Assembly (NCBI GenBank): GCA_004357385.1
Contig: SMWF01000019.1
Coordinates: 107,225 to 171,224, forward strand
Length of the DNA stretch: 64,000 nt
Direction: 5' to 3'
Source: Gammaproteobacteria bacterium
GTDB taxonomy: Bacteria; Pseudomonadota; Gammaproteobacteria; Pseudomonadales; Azotimanducaceae
A program made the position numbers and the translations under genes. Each line of letters opens with the position of its first letter. The first letter of the stretch is position 1. Below, piece by piece: positions 43,996-52,503 of the stretch. The notes below the pieces were generated by a model. That model had not been told where the DNA came from, did not search any database, and saw nothing but the letters and a program-made list of their open reading frames with translations.

Positions 43996-44791
43996 CCACC
44001 GGACAGCAGTCACCAAATGAGCTGTCCGGTGATGCGACGGAGAGTGGTTCAAAGCCGAACTCTTCAGCCATGTGGATCAGCCCATTTGCGTCCGTGAGGT
44101 GGTAGACGGCGTTGCTGTTGCGATGCAACTGCAGGGTCGCGACGTGATCCGCCGACCAGCCCTGGCGACTGACCAGACGGTCCAACCCGCCGGCCATGTC
44201 CTCGATTGCGGCGACAACGTCGCGGGGACGTACGCCCGTCGCCTGATCTTTATGCAGAGCGCCCCAGAGCCGGAACTTCAGCGCATCCAGGCTTGCGATC
44301 AAACCGGCGTCGAGGTCCGCCGCGATGTCGGTGAGTGAACCGGTAAGACCGGGCGGTGCGAACAGCCGCACGACGAAGATGCCACCGGGCGCCAGCATCC
44401 GGCGGATTTCGCAGAGCAGCGTGCGCTGTCCATGTGGGTAGCTCAACGTCCCGAAACCGCCATCGCAGACAATGACGTCCTGGGACACATCTGCGATCGG
44501 CGCAGAAGTCCAAGATCCCAGCACAGCTGAGCCTTTCGGCCCTGGCCAGACGGCCTCGACCATCTCCCTCGAACTGTCCAGTGCGCGCACTGCTGCACCT
44601 TCGGGCCAGCCGAGCAGAAAGAGTTCCGGCGTCACCCCCAGGATCAGCGCCTGTGCGTTTCGGGCGCCCGGCGCGCAACGTGACACGCTGCGTTCGAAGA
44701 GGTCGATGTCCTCCGGCGATGGACGCAGTGGTGGTCCCACGAGATGCCAGGATCGTGCGATGTGGGGCCAGTGCGTCAGTTGTTTCGTCAT
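43976..44791 (-). CDS. SAM methyltransferase-like protein (paralogue B)
   Basis: A 271-residue paralogue of 38196-38978: WHLVGPPLRPSPEDIDLF, ALILGVTPELFLLG, DSSREMVEAVWPGP, then DVIVCDGGFGTLSYP and MLAPGGIFVVRLF. The last two resemble class I methyltransferase post-motifs. The GVTPEL loop replaces the standard glycine-rich motif I in both copies. Its ATG overlaps the sulfotransferase stop by four bases, so the two are coupled. Confidence 0.78.
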   Translation of the reverse strand: MTKQLTHWPHIARSWHLVGPPLRPSPEDIDLFERSVSRCAPGARNAQALILGVTPELFLLGWPEGAAVRALDSSREMVEAVWPGPKGSAVLGSWTSAPIADVSQDVIVCDGGFGTLSYPHGQRTLLCEIRRMLAPGGIFVVRLFAPPGLTGSLTDIAADLDAGLIASLDALKFRLWGALHKDQATGVRPRDVVAAIEDMAGGLDRLVSRQGWSADHVATLQLHRNSNAVYHLTDANGLIHMAEEFGFEPLSVASPDSSFGDCCPVVSLRRR

Positions 44792-45735
44792 CGATAGTCG
44801 CCAACGCGTTCGAATTCGCCCAGCGTGCGATCGAATCGTTCCCGGTAAGCGGCGAGCTGCGATTCGCTCAGGGTTGCCAACCCTTCACCCACTTCACCGC
44901 GTCGGATGAACCTGCCTGACTGCTTGACAAAGTAAGGGCTGTCGGAAACCCCTTCGAAGTGTGCGTTGCGTGGCCCCAGTTGGGATTCATGAGCTTGCAT
45001 GGCTTCGAACCGGCATTGTTCACGCGTGCGCGCCATGGTTGTTTCGTTCACGTCGATCCCGCAGAAATCGGCCATATCACGCACGGTCTGATCGAAGTTG
45101 CGCTTCAGGTCTTCAAAGCGGAGGTAGTGGATTGGAAGTCCGTAGGCGTTCTCCAGCCAGGGACGGAGGTGATCGAACCAGTTGTACTCAGCGTCATGGA
45201 GAAAGTTGTCGAAATGTTGTTCGAAGGTTCCTTCGAAGCGCTTGAAGTTCCGACGATGGTGATAGAGCGACACGCAGACATCGCGTCCGTCTCGCAACAC
45301 AAAGATAAAACGCCCGCGCCGGCCCTTGCGGAACCGACGATAGTCATCGTGAGATTTCAAAATGCGCGGCGAAGGTGTGACCGCCGGTTGTACCTGGCGC
45401 ATCGCCGCATACCAGACCCAGGGTGAGACGTCGAACAGATGGTCGAAGTTCATATCACCCGCCGTGGTCAACTGGTAGAGGATTATCTGACCCCACGTTG
45501 TCCCTGATTTCGAGAAGGTCGAGACCAAGATGTCGGAATCGGCTTCACCAAACTCCGCCACGTAGCGTCGATAGCGATATTCGAACTCCAGGTCGTTTCT
45601 GGGATTACCCGGCAACGCCCGCGCCAGCAGGCGCGTGGCCGCGTGCAACAGCCGCTGCCGGGCGATGTTGCTCGCATTGCGGATTATCGTGTCGTCAGGT
45701 GGTGAGTTTGCCGGGTGTGATCCTTTGGCCTCCAA
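44788..45735 (-). CDS. PAPS-dependent sulfotransferase
   Basis: A 315-residue sulfotransferase. The 5'-phosphosulfate loop is STFSKSGTTW, the catalytic His lies in LKSHDDYRRF and the 3'-phosphate site is FVLRDGRDVCVSLYHHRRN. Both match the cytosolic sulfotransferase (SULT) type. The start is a TTG with GAGGG eight bases upstream. It transfers sulfate from PAPS to a hydroxyl or amine; acceptor unknown. It is the first gene of a two-gene operon with methyltransferase B and could be opposed by the sulfatase at 41020-42504. Confidence 0.9.
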   Translation of the reverse strand: MEAKGSHPANSPPDDTIIRNASNIARQRLLHAATRLLARALPGNPRNDLEFEYRYRRYVAEFGEADSDILVSTFSKSGTTWGQIILYQLTTAGDMNFDHLFDVSPWVWYAAMRQVQPAVTPSPRILKSHDDYRRFRKGRRGRFIFVLRDGRDVCVSLYHHRRNFKRFEGTFEQHFDNFLHDAEYNWFDHLRPWLENAYGLPIHYLRFEDLKRNFDQTVRDMADFCGIDVNETTMARTREQCRFEAMQAHESQLGPRNAHFEGVSDSPYFVKQSGRFIRRGEVGEGLATLSESQLAAYRERFDRTLGEFERVGDYR

Positions 45736-45795
45736 TAGGTGTCCCTCAGAAAGAGTGTTGGTCCGATAATGATCAAGGTACCAAAATACCAGAGG

Positions 45796-45970
45796 TCAAG
45801 GACGATTCAAGATTCTAACGGCGCGAATCAGAACACGGTCCGTCTGCCGATAAATTGCGTCGTCAAAGACGTTCAGCGAATGATCATCCTCGGGATTGGC
45901 CAGCAGGTCTGAGCGCGCCTCGATGCGGAAACCGGCTTGCTCAATCTGGTTGACGATATGGGCAATCGAG
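45796..45970 (-). pseudogene. C-terminal fragment of a SAM methyltransferase-like gene
   Basis: Only about 57 residues remain on the minus strand, from IAHIVNQIEQAGFRI to ARSDLLANPEDDHSLNVFDDAIYRQTDRVL. The AGF, L-NP-DDH, VFD and TDR-L spacing matches the end of a family of periplasmic or class I methyltransferases seen in environmental bacteria. No start, ribosome site or N-terminus exists: the frame runs into the antisense of the TIR remnant. It ends 60 bases before the sulfotransferase start. Confidence 0.6.
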
Positions 45971-48035
45971 ATCGGCAGTGATTGGCGACAGTCTCTTGCC
46001 AATGCCATCACCCGGGCGGAGAGCTTCGTTTTCTTCGCCGATGAGCAGTCCGTGGTCTCGCCCAACTGCGTTCGCGAAATCAACTTCGCACTCGATGAAG
46101 ACAAACCGATCTACGTGGTGCAACTCGACGATGTGACGTTCCCGGATGCGCTGCGCCTGTCGTTGAGTGACCGCCAGATTCTCATCCGCTCGAATTTCGA
46201 CGAGCCCACCTTTCGGGATCGGCTCGCGGCGGCACTGCATCGCGAAGCAGATCTGGAGGAGCTGCCCGCGCACGCACGACGCAAGCGTGCGAAGGTTTGG
46301 CCGTGGTGGCTGACGGGCGTAGCGATAGTGGTAGGGGGCGTGCTCGCGTTTGCCTGGCTCACCACCAAGCCGGTACCATCGTTTTCCAATCCCGCTCAGG
46401 TCACCAGCGCCACGGGTGTGGAGGAGTATCCTGCGTGGTCGCCGTCCGGACAGATGATCGCCTATCAGTCGAACGAGGACGGCGACTGGGACATCTGGGT
46501 GAGGCAACCGGGCAGTAGTGAGGCGATCAATCGCACCACGTCCAACGACGGCCACGACATGTTCCCGAGCTGGTCTCCCGACGGGCGCTCGATCGCCTTC
46601 TGGTCCGACCGGGACGGCAGCGGCTACTACCTCATGCCGGCGCTGACGGGTGATTCGAAAAAGCTGGTCTCTCTTACGGTCGATGCACTCGGCAGCTTGC
46701 GTTACAAACCGATCGGCCCGCCGCGCTGGTCCCGCGACGGCAAGCGCCTCATGTATGTGGTCGGCACGATCACCTCCGGAGCGTACGGCGAAGTGTTGTC
46801 ACTCGAGACGGGTGAAACGCAACGCTTTGAGATGCCCGGCCTGGTCGCCCAACGAAGAGCTCGTTACATGGGTGGCGGGTTGGCACCGCGAATACGAAAC
46901 CTCTGCGATCAGCGTGCTGCGACTCGCGGATGGCGCCACCGGTTTGATTACGGATGACCGCCTGCAGCACCTGAATCCAACCTGGGTGGACGATGAGCGC
47001 ATCGTCTACGTGGTGAATAGAGGATCGAGCCGGGATCTGTGGCTGCAGTCGCTCACGGCCGATCTTCTGCCGCGCGGTCCGCCCCTTCGCCTCACCACGG
47101 GTGTTGGCATGCGCCAGGCAAGCCTTTCTCCAGATCGTTCGAAGCTCGCGTATTCCAAGGGACGCCGAATCTCGAACGTGTGGCGCGTTCCGATCCTGGC
47201 AGACCGTCCCGCGACCTGGTCCGATGCACAGCAGGTGACGTTCGATCAAGCGTGGGTCGAGTTCATTGATATTTCCCTTGATGGAACCCAGCTCGTCGTC
47301 AGCAGCGACCGTTCGGGCAACAAGGACCTGTGGCTGTTGCCGGCGGACCCGCAGGTGCCAGAGCGGGTTCAGCTCACCGACACCCCGTATCCTGAGTGGG
47401 GTCCCACCTGGTCGCCGAACGGAACCGAGATTGTTTACTACGCATTCCGCGACGGTGCGCGCTCGTTGTATTCCGTGGCCGCTGAAGGAGGTCTGCCCGA
47501 ACGCATCGACGTGGGCGCATTGAAGGAAACGTTCATTGCGTCATGGTCGCCGGACGGCGCTCGACTTGCGTTTCGTGGAACGGACGCCAACAACAACAAC
47601 GACATCTACACGCTCGAGCCCCTCAGCGGCACGGTCGAACGTCTGACGACCGATCCCGGCGTGGATCTGTTTGCGGGCTGGGCACCGGACGGATCGATAA
47701 CGTTCGTCTCGACCCGCGACGGCAACAGCCGAATCTGGCGCATATCCGTCGAGGGTGGTATTCCGGAACCCATCAGTGGTCCGGGGATGAGTTACTACGA
47801 CTGGGCCCCGGATGGCCGATATCTGTACGCCATCGGGGTGCATGCTCGGGCCGATGATATCTAGGAGCTGGCGGTGACCGGCGAGGAACGACAGGTCACC
47901 GCCCTGGTCGGTAAGCGTCGCGGCCACATCGGCACCGAAGCGTTTGCCACTGACGGTCGCTATCTCTACTTCACGTGGGAGGACGACCTCGGCGACATCT
48001 GGGTCATGGATGTGACCTGGGCACGCGAGTTTTGA
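45962..48035 (+). pseudogene. Broken TIR-domain/TM/beta-propeller gene
   Basis: A TIR-TM-WD40-like (TolB/PD40) protein gene with at least three lesions. The TIR N-terminus is missing: sequence starts inside the domain (GSDWRQSLANAITRAESFVFF). A one-base insertion near 46840 shifts the frame between FEMPG and WSPNEELVTWVAG. A TAG at 47862-47864 interrupts DI-ELAVTGEER where TGG (Trp) fits. In between are a membrane helix (WLTGVAIVVGGVLAFAWL) and many propeller repeats (YPAWSPSGQMIAYQS, FPSWSPDGRSIAFWS and others). The last piece ends at 48035 (DIWVMDVTWAREF). Confidence 0.85.
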
Positions 48036-48062
48036 CCACAAGGCAGGCTCATCGGAGCCTCG

Positions 48063-49370
48063 TCAAGGATTCAGACTCGGCAGCGCAATTCGGGTTGCGC
48101 GCGATCGGGTTTTCCGCCAACGGGCGCGCGCTGCCGCGAGTTCGCGATTTAGACCACTCAGATCCAGCGCGATGTCCGAATCCGAGTAAGCCGCAACACT
48201 CAGCTGAGCTACCGCGGCGATCAGTTCGTCGGTGCCGTAGACCGTGCTGAACCGGCGCGCGTCCATGCCAGTCCCGAGTCGTTCCAGCCAATGCAGCATG
48301 GCGTGATAGACGGCCCTTGGCGTGCTTTGCCGCCGCAAGGTTCGCCGCAAGGTTCGCCGCAAGGTCCCGCGTAGTTCGTTGAACGCGTACTTTTCCGACT
48401 GACGATGCACCCGTTTCGCGGCGTGGAAACGACTGGTCAGCGCTGCCAGGGTGGGCCGGGCCAGAGTCACAGCCGCAAGCACGGCCGCAAGCGATGCCAG
48501 GACAAACTGCCAGTTTGTGGCGGAACGCATCGAAGGCCCGTTCACGGCAGTGGGGCCGGCCACGGAGAACGACGCGGCGGGCACTGATGAGGTGTCGATC
48601 TTACCGGTCCCGGTATTCCACCAGTCCAGCCGGACGCCGGGCAGCGTGAACTCGCCGCCCGACTCGAACACCAGGGTCAGCTTTTCGCTGCGTCGCCCGG
48701 GCGGTCCCTCTTCGAGGATCGGCGTGTCTGCGTAGATTGACACGCCTTGGAGATCGAGGCTCGGCACCAGTCGTGGCAGGAATAGGGCTGGCGTGCCATC
48801 GAGCTTGGCCGTGTAGACAACGACGACCGCATCGCCGACCTGTAGTGACGCGATGTCGCCTGTTATTTCCTGGCTGAGCTTCAGTTCGCGCCCGGCGATG
48901 TATGGCTGCAGGTTCTCTGCGCCGGGTGGCACCGTTGCACGCAATACGATGTCAGGAATCGTGATCTCGGCACTCAACGGTTGCCCACCTGGATTGGCGT
49001 AGCGGATCTGCATCCTCTGCCCACCGATCCGATAGGTCGCGCCACGCAGCGGATAGACGCGGTATTCGCGCACGATGCCCGACCAGGACTCCCCGCCAAC
49101 GCGCTCGCTTGTCGGGAACGAACTGTCCGGCGGCAGGCGGGTGATGGCGCTGGGGATCTCGAAGGTTGGAAATACCGGAGGACTCGCGAACCAGGTCGGC
49201 ACGAGCACCGTCACACGCAGGTCGGCCGCTTCGCCCACGGATACGGATTCCGGCGACAACTCAACGCGCACGATGGGCTGCTGCTGTTCCGGTTCCTGGG
49301 CCAGCAATGTGCCGGGAAACGCAATATTGACCAGGGCAAGCGCGAGCAGCCGCCTCCTGACCGAGCTCAC
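48063..49370 (-). CDS. BatD-like protein (oxygen tolerance operon)
   Basis: A 435-residue membrane-anchored protein: signal peptide (ending near TLLAQEP), BatD-type beta-rich domains (VRVELSPESVSVGEAADLRVTVLV, about residues 30-290), one membrane helix (WQFVLASLAAVLAAVTLA) and a cytoplasmic tail. It is the last gene of a MoxR/BAT operon, with a four-base overlap to the TPR gene. A 12-bp tandem repeat at 48331-48366 encodes LRRT copies in the tail. Function in the Bat complex is unresolved. Confidence 0.85.
   Translation of the reverse strand: MSSVRRRLLALALVNIAFPGTLLAQEPEQQQPIVRVELSPESVSVGEAADLRVTVLVPTWFASPPVFPTFEIPSAITRLPPDSSFPTSERVGGESWSGIVREYRVYPLRGATYRIGGQRMQIRYANPGGQPLSAEITIPDIVLRATVPPGAENLQPYIAGRELKLSQEITGDIASLQVGDAVVVVYTAKLDGTPALFLPRLVPSLDLQGVSIYADTPILEEGPPGRRSEKLTLVFESGGEFTLPGVRLDWWNTGTGKIDTSSVPAASFSVAGPTAVNGPSMRSATNWQFVLASLAAVLAAVTLARPTLAALTSRFHAAKRVHRQSEKYAFNELRGTLRRTLRRTLRRQSTPRAVYHAMLHWLERLGTGMDARRFSTVYGTDELIAAVAQLSVAAYSDSDIALDLSGLNRELAAARARWRKTRSRATRIALPSLNP
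48331..48366. repeat. 12-bp tandem repeat inside batD
   Basis: Three adjacent copies of CGCCGCAAGGTT (last ending C) on the + strand encode the LRRT-LRRT-LRR stretch of the BatD tail. The period is in frame, so copy number may vary among strains. Confidence 0.85.
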
Positions 49371-50062
49371 AATGGATCTCCTGACGCATCTTCTAACGCG
49401 CGGAGGCGGCGGCTCGCCTCGAGCAGGAATCGCGTGCGCAGAAAATCACGGGTCTGCGTGTCCACCAAGCGCATCCACTTCTCGGCGGACTCCGCGTCGA
49501 TCGTGCTCTGCTGGGTGATCTCCATTTCGAGACCGCGTTTCCTGGTGTTGTCGAACACATAGTCGTCCGCGCCCAGCTCTGTTTCGTCGCCGGTATCGGA
49601 TTGCTCACGGCTACCTTCGATGTATTCGAGCACGTAGCGCGCGAGTCGCAGGTTCTCTTGTGCCTTCGCCCAGCCCGGCGCCTCCACCACGGCCTGTTGG
49701 TAGGCGGTGATTGCTTTGCCGTAGGCGCGGCCCTTCATGAATGCGTTGGCGCGATTGAAAAAACCCTCGGCTGTCGGGATGCGCCCGAACGCGGCTGCGG
49801 ATTGGTCGTACTGGCCGGACCGATACAGTGCAACGCCCTGCCAGGCCGGGTGGTCGAAATGATTCGCGGCTGCGGCAAATTCCAGCGCCTCGTACGCACG
49901 GCGACCCTGCTGGTCGGGCGTCAACCACAGGCCCGTGAAGTCGCCGCCTCGCCAGGCCAGCAATCCCAGGACCGTGCACGCGATGAGCGTCGCGAGCAGA
50001 AAGAACTTCAGGAACCCGGACGGCCACCGTGCTCTGGTTATCTGCTCCACGCGCGTCACCAT
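49367..50062 (-). CDS. TPR protein of the BAT operon (BatC/BatE-like)
   Basis: A 231-residue protein with an N-terminal membrane helix (FLLATLIACTVLGLLAW), then TPR units (AFGRIPTAEGFFNRANAFMKGRAYGKAITAYQQAVV, about residues 90-150) and a charged C-terminal tail. ATG 50062 overlaps the vWA gene end by seven bases; the frame is open upstream but only inside that gene. In related operons the TPR protein joins the two vWA proteins and BatD at the membrane. Confidence 0.83.
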   Translation of the reverse strand: MVTRVEQITRARWPSGFLKFFLLATLIACTVLGLLAWRGGDFTGLWLTPDQQGRRAYEALEFAAAANHFDHPAWQGVALYRSGQYDQSAAAFGRIPTAEGFFNRANAFMKGRAYGKAITAYQQAVVEAPGWAKAQENLRLARYVLEYIEGSREQSDTGDETELGADDYVFDNTRKRGLEMEITQQSTIDAESAEKWMRLVDTQTRDFLRTRFLLEASRRLRALEDASGDPL

Positions 50063-51045
50063 CGCATGGTCCAGCCGCGCCGAAACCACAACAGCACCAG
50101 CAGCGCCGCGGGCCACAACAACCACCAGCCCTGGTCGCGCCAGCGCGCGTCGGGATCATCCGCCTGGCGCAGGTTCGATTCGATCAGCCGCAACAGTTGC
50201 CGGATATCGCCGTCACCCGCACTGGCGCGCACCACCGGAACGTTCGCCTCGCTGCTGATCCGGCGTAAAACGGAGGTGTCGATAGCCGTGTCCAGCCGAC
50301 CGCCGCTGCCAGCGAGCACGGGTGCGCCATCAGGCATCAGCGCCACGCCGCCTTCATTCGTGCCAATAACCAGCGCGACCATCGAGGGCGCGTCCGGCTG
50401 GGACGCAAAGCCGACCAGCGTTGCGATGTCGCTGGCATCGAAACCATCGTTGACGAATAACAACGTACCGGTAGTCGACTGCTCCCCGAGCAGATGTTGT
50501 GCGAGCGGAAGCACGGTGCTGAGGTCCGCGCCCGGCGCGGGCATGATCCCCGGGTCGAGGCTCTCCAGAAACGGCTTCAGTACGCCAATATCCCTGCTCG
50601 GCGGCACCACTACGTGGGCGGTGCCGGCATAGGCGAGCAATGCGGTGCGCGATCCGGTGCGCGCTGCGATCAGGTCGAGCACCTTGAAACGCGCGCGGTC
50701 CAGTCGCGTCGGCTGTACATCGTTGCTGCGCATCGAGTCCGATACTTCGACGGCGATGACAAGCGGCGCGGTTTCCGCAAACCACGGGCTCGGCTGTTTG
50801 TTCCAGCTGGGGCCCGCGGCTGCCATGACGAGCGCCGTGAGTGCGACTGCCATACCATCGACGGGCCGGTAGGCCTTGGTTGTGTTGCGATTCACGGTTA
50901 ATGCGTCGCGCAGGTGGGGCGCTAGCAAGGATGAGACCTGGACGGGGTTCGAGCCAATTTGCCGCACCAACCACCAGGTCAGGCCGACAACCGGCAGAGC
51001 CGCAAGCCATGCAGGGCGCAGCAGATGAAGCAGTTCGAGTTCCAT
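50056..51045 (-). CDS. vWA-domain membrane protein, BatB-like
   Basis: A 329-residue protein with N-terminal and C-terminal membrane helices and a von Willebrand A domain. The MIDAS motif is atypical: VIAVEVSDSMRSND has a Glu-Val in place of the usual DxSxS start, so metal binding may be altered. ATG 51045 shares one base with the stop of the previous vWA gene (TGATG). It is the second of two vWA proteins in the operon. Confidence 0.86.
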   Translation of the reverse strand: MELELLHLLRPAWLAALPVVGLTWWLVRQIGSNPVQVSSLLAPHLRDALTVNRNTTKAYRPVDGMAVALTALVMAAAGPSWNKQPSPWFAETAPLVIAVEVSDSMRSNDVQPTRLDRARFKVLDLIAARTGSRTALLAYAGTAHVVVPPSRDIGVLKPFLESLDPGIMPAPGADLSTVLPLAQHLLGEQSTTGTLLFVNDGFDASDIATLVGFASQPDAPSMVALVIGTNEGGVALMPDGAPVLAGSGGRLDTAIDTSVLRRISSEANVPVVRASAGDGDIRQLLRLIESNLRQADDPDARWRDQGWWLLWPAALLVLLWFRRGWTMRW

Positions 51046-52031
51046 CACACTCGAGCCCCCCGGCGGCGTGCTCCGATCAGCAGCCAGGCGTAACCGAGCA
51101 GCGCCAATATCGTTGCGACGCCGGCAGGCCAATGTACAAGGGACTCGCGCGGCCGCCACGACTGGGTCCGGACATCGGCCGCAGCCACGGAGTCGATGCG
51201 CCGGTACACCTCGTCCAGCGAGGATTCATCCTCAGCTTTGTAGAACTGGCCACCGGTGCGATCGGCAATGGCCTGCAGCACCTCGAAGTCCACACGGTCT
51301 TCGCCGGTGGCATCGGGGTTGCCGATGCCGATCGTGTGAATTTCCACACCGTTGAGTGTCGCGATCTCCGCGGCGTTGATCGGCGTCATCTTGCTGGCCG
51401 TGTCGTTGCCATCGGTGAGCAGGATCAATAACCGGTTCTCCACTTCGCTCGACTCGAAGGAACGAATCGACAGGCCAATCGAGTCGCCAAGCGCCGTCTT
51501 TGGACCGGCCATGCCGACTTCCATGAGGTCGACGAGTGCGCGCGCCGTTTGCAGATCGCGCGTAAACGGCAGTTGCAGATACGCTTTGCTGCCGAACACG
51601 ATCAAGCCGATACGATCGCTCTGCCGTTGGTCGACAAAACGACCCACGACACGCTGTACGGCTTTGAAGCGACTCACTTTGTTGCCCTGGTCTCCCGGGA
51701 AGTCGCGATAGTCCATGGAGCCCGACAGGTCGATGGACAGCATGATGTCGCGTGCGGCCTCGGTACGAACAATCGGCTCGCCCACCCACTCGGGCTTTGC
51801 AAGCCCGGCCACCAGCAAGGTCCAGACCAGGATTGCAACGGACATCTGAGCGACACGCCGGCGTATCACCACCGCGCCGGCGCGCGCTTCGGATCCGGCC
51901 GCGCGCACGAGCGTTTCGAAAAAAGGCACGCGCAGCGCGCTGACCCGTTGCCGGTACGGGGGAAACAACCACCACACCAGCAGGGGCAACGGCAACCCAA
52001 GGAACGCCCACGGATAGACAAACTCAAGCAC
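51045..52031 (-). CDS. vWA-domain membrane protein, BatA-like
   Basis: A 328-residue protein with membrane helices at both ends and an intact vWA MIDAS motif (MLSIDLSGSMDYRDF) plus LTDGNDTASKM. GTG 52031 is chosen since it starts the conserved N-terminus (LEFVYPWAFLGLPL) and overlaps the DUF4381 gene end by eight bases; the long open frame upstream is antisense-free but within that gene. It presumably assembles with the BatB-like protein. Confidence 0.88.
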   Translation of the reverse strand: MLEFVYPWAFLGLPLPLLVWWLFPPYRQRVSALRVPFFETLVRAAGSEARAGAVVIRRRVAQMSVAILVWTLLVAGLAKPEWVGEPIVRTEAARDIMLSIDLSGSMDYRDFPGDQGNKVSRFKAVQRVVGRFVDQRQSDRIGLIVFGSKAYLQLPFTRDLQTARALVDLMEVGMAGPKTALGDSIGLSIRSFESSEVENRLLILLTDGNDTASKMTPINAAEIATLNGVEIHTIGIGNPDATGEDRVDFEVLQAIADRTGGQFYKAEDESSLDEVYRRIDSVAAADVRTQSWRPRESLVHWPAGVATILALLGYAWLLIGARRRGARV

Positions 52032-52503
52032 GGTGCAGCTGTATCCAGCGGCGTGCGGGCTGGCATAGGGCGGCGCCGTCAACATCGGGCTGGTAGGCGG
52101 CCATAGCGAGGTTGTGTGCTGCGGCAACGACCTGTGCGTCATCGTTGGCCGACTGGCACAGGAACTGTGCCCAGTCTGCTCCATAGAGATTTGCAACCTG
52201 GCGCCTTGGATAGGCAACCAGCGCCGTGCGTTTCAGCAACCCGGCAATCTGGGCTGCCGTCCCCGGACGGCGGCCAGCCTGGGATTCGATCATTGCAAGT
52301 CGTCTCAGCGCTTCGCGGCGGTAACGATTGCGATGTCGGTACGCGCCGATTTGCCAGGCACCGAACGCCGCCATGGCCAGCAACCACGCCAACAGAACCC
52401 ACCATCCCGGCGTCTGTGGTATCCACGACACCGGTTCGGGCAACACGAGTTCGTGCATGCGGTCCAGCAATTGAGGCAGATTGAGCCCGTCGTATTGGCT
52501 CAC
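52024..52503 (-). CDS. DUF4381 membrane protein of BAT operon
   Basis: A 159-residue protein with one membrane helix (GWWVLLAWLLAMAAFGAWQI) after a short periplasmic segment (LLDRMHELVLPEPVSWIPQTPG), and a helical cytoplasmic part with RRQVANLYGADWAQFLC. These are features of DUF4381, regularly found between the DUF58 and vWA genes. The GTG start overlaps the DUF58 stop as GTGA. Confidence 0.87.
   Translation of the reverse strand: MSQYDGLNLPQLLDRMHELVLPEPVSWIPQTPGWWVLLAWLLAMAAFGAWQIGAYRHRNRYRREALRRLAMIESQAGRRPGTAAQIAGLLKRTALVAYPRRQVANLYGADWAQFLCQSANDDAQVVAAAHNLAMAAYQPDVDGAALCQPARRWIQLHRA

Noticed and set aside
46650..47864. Second half of the TIR/propeller region as an independent intact gene
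   Set aside because: It has no proper start; its first codons are out of the family frame, and its propeller repeats continue those of the upstream frame and resume after the TAG.
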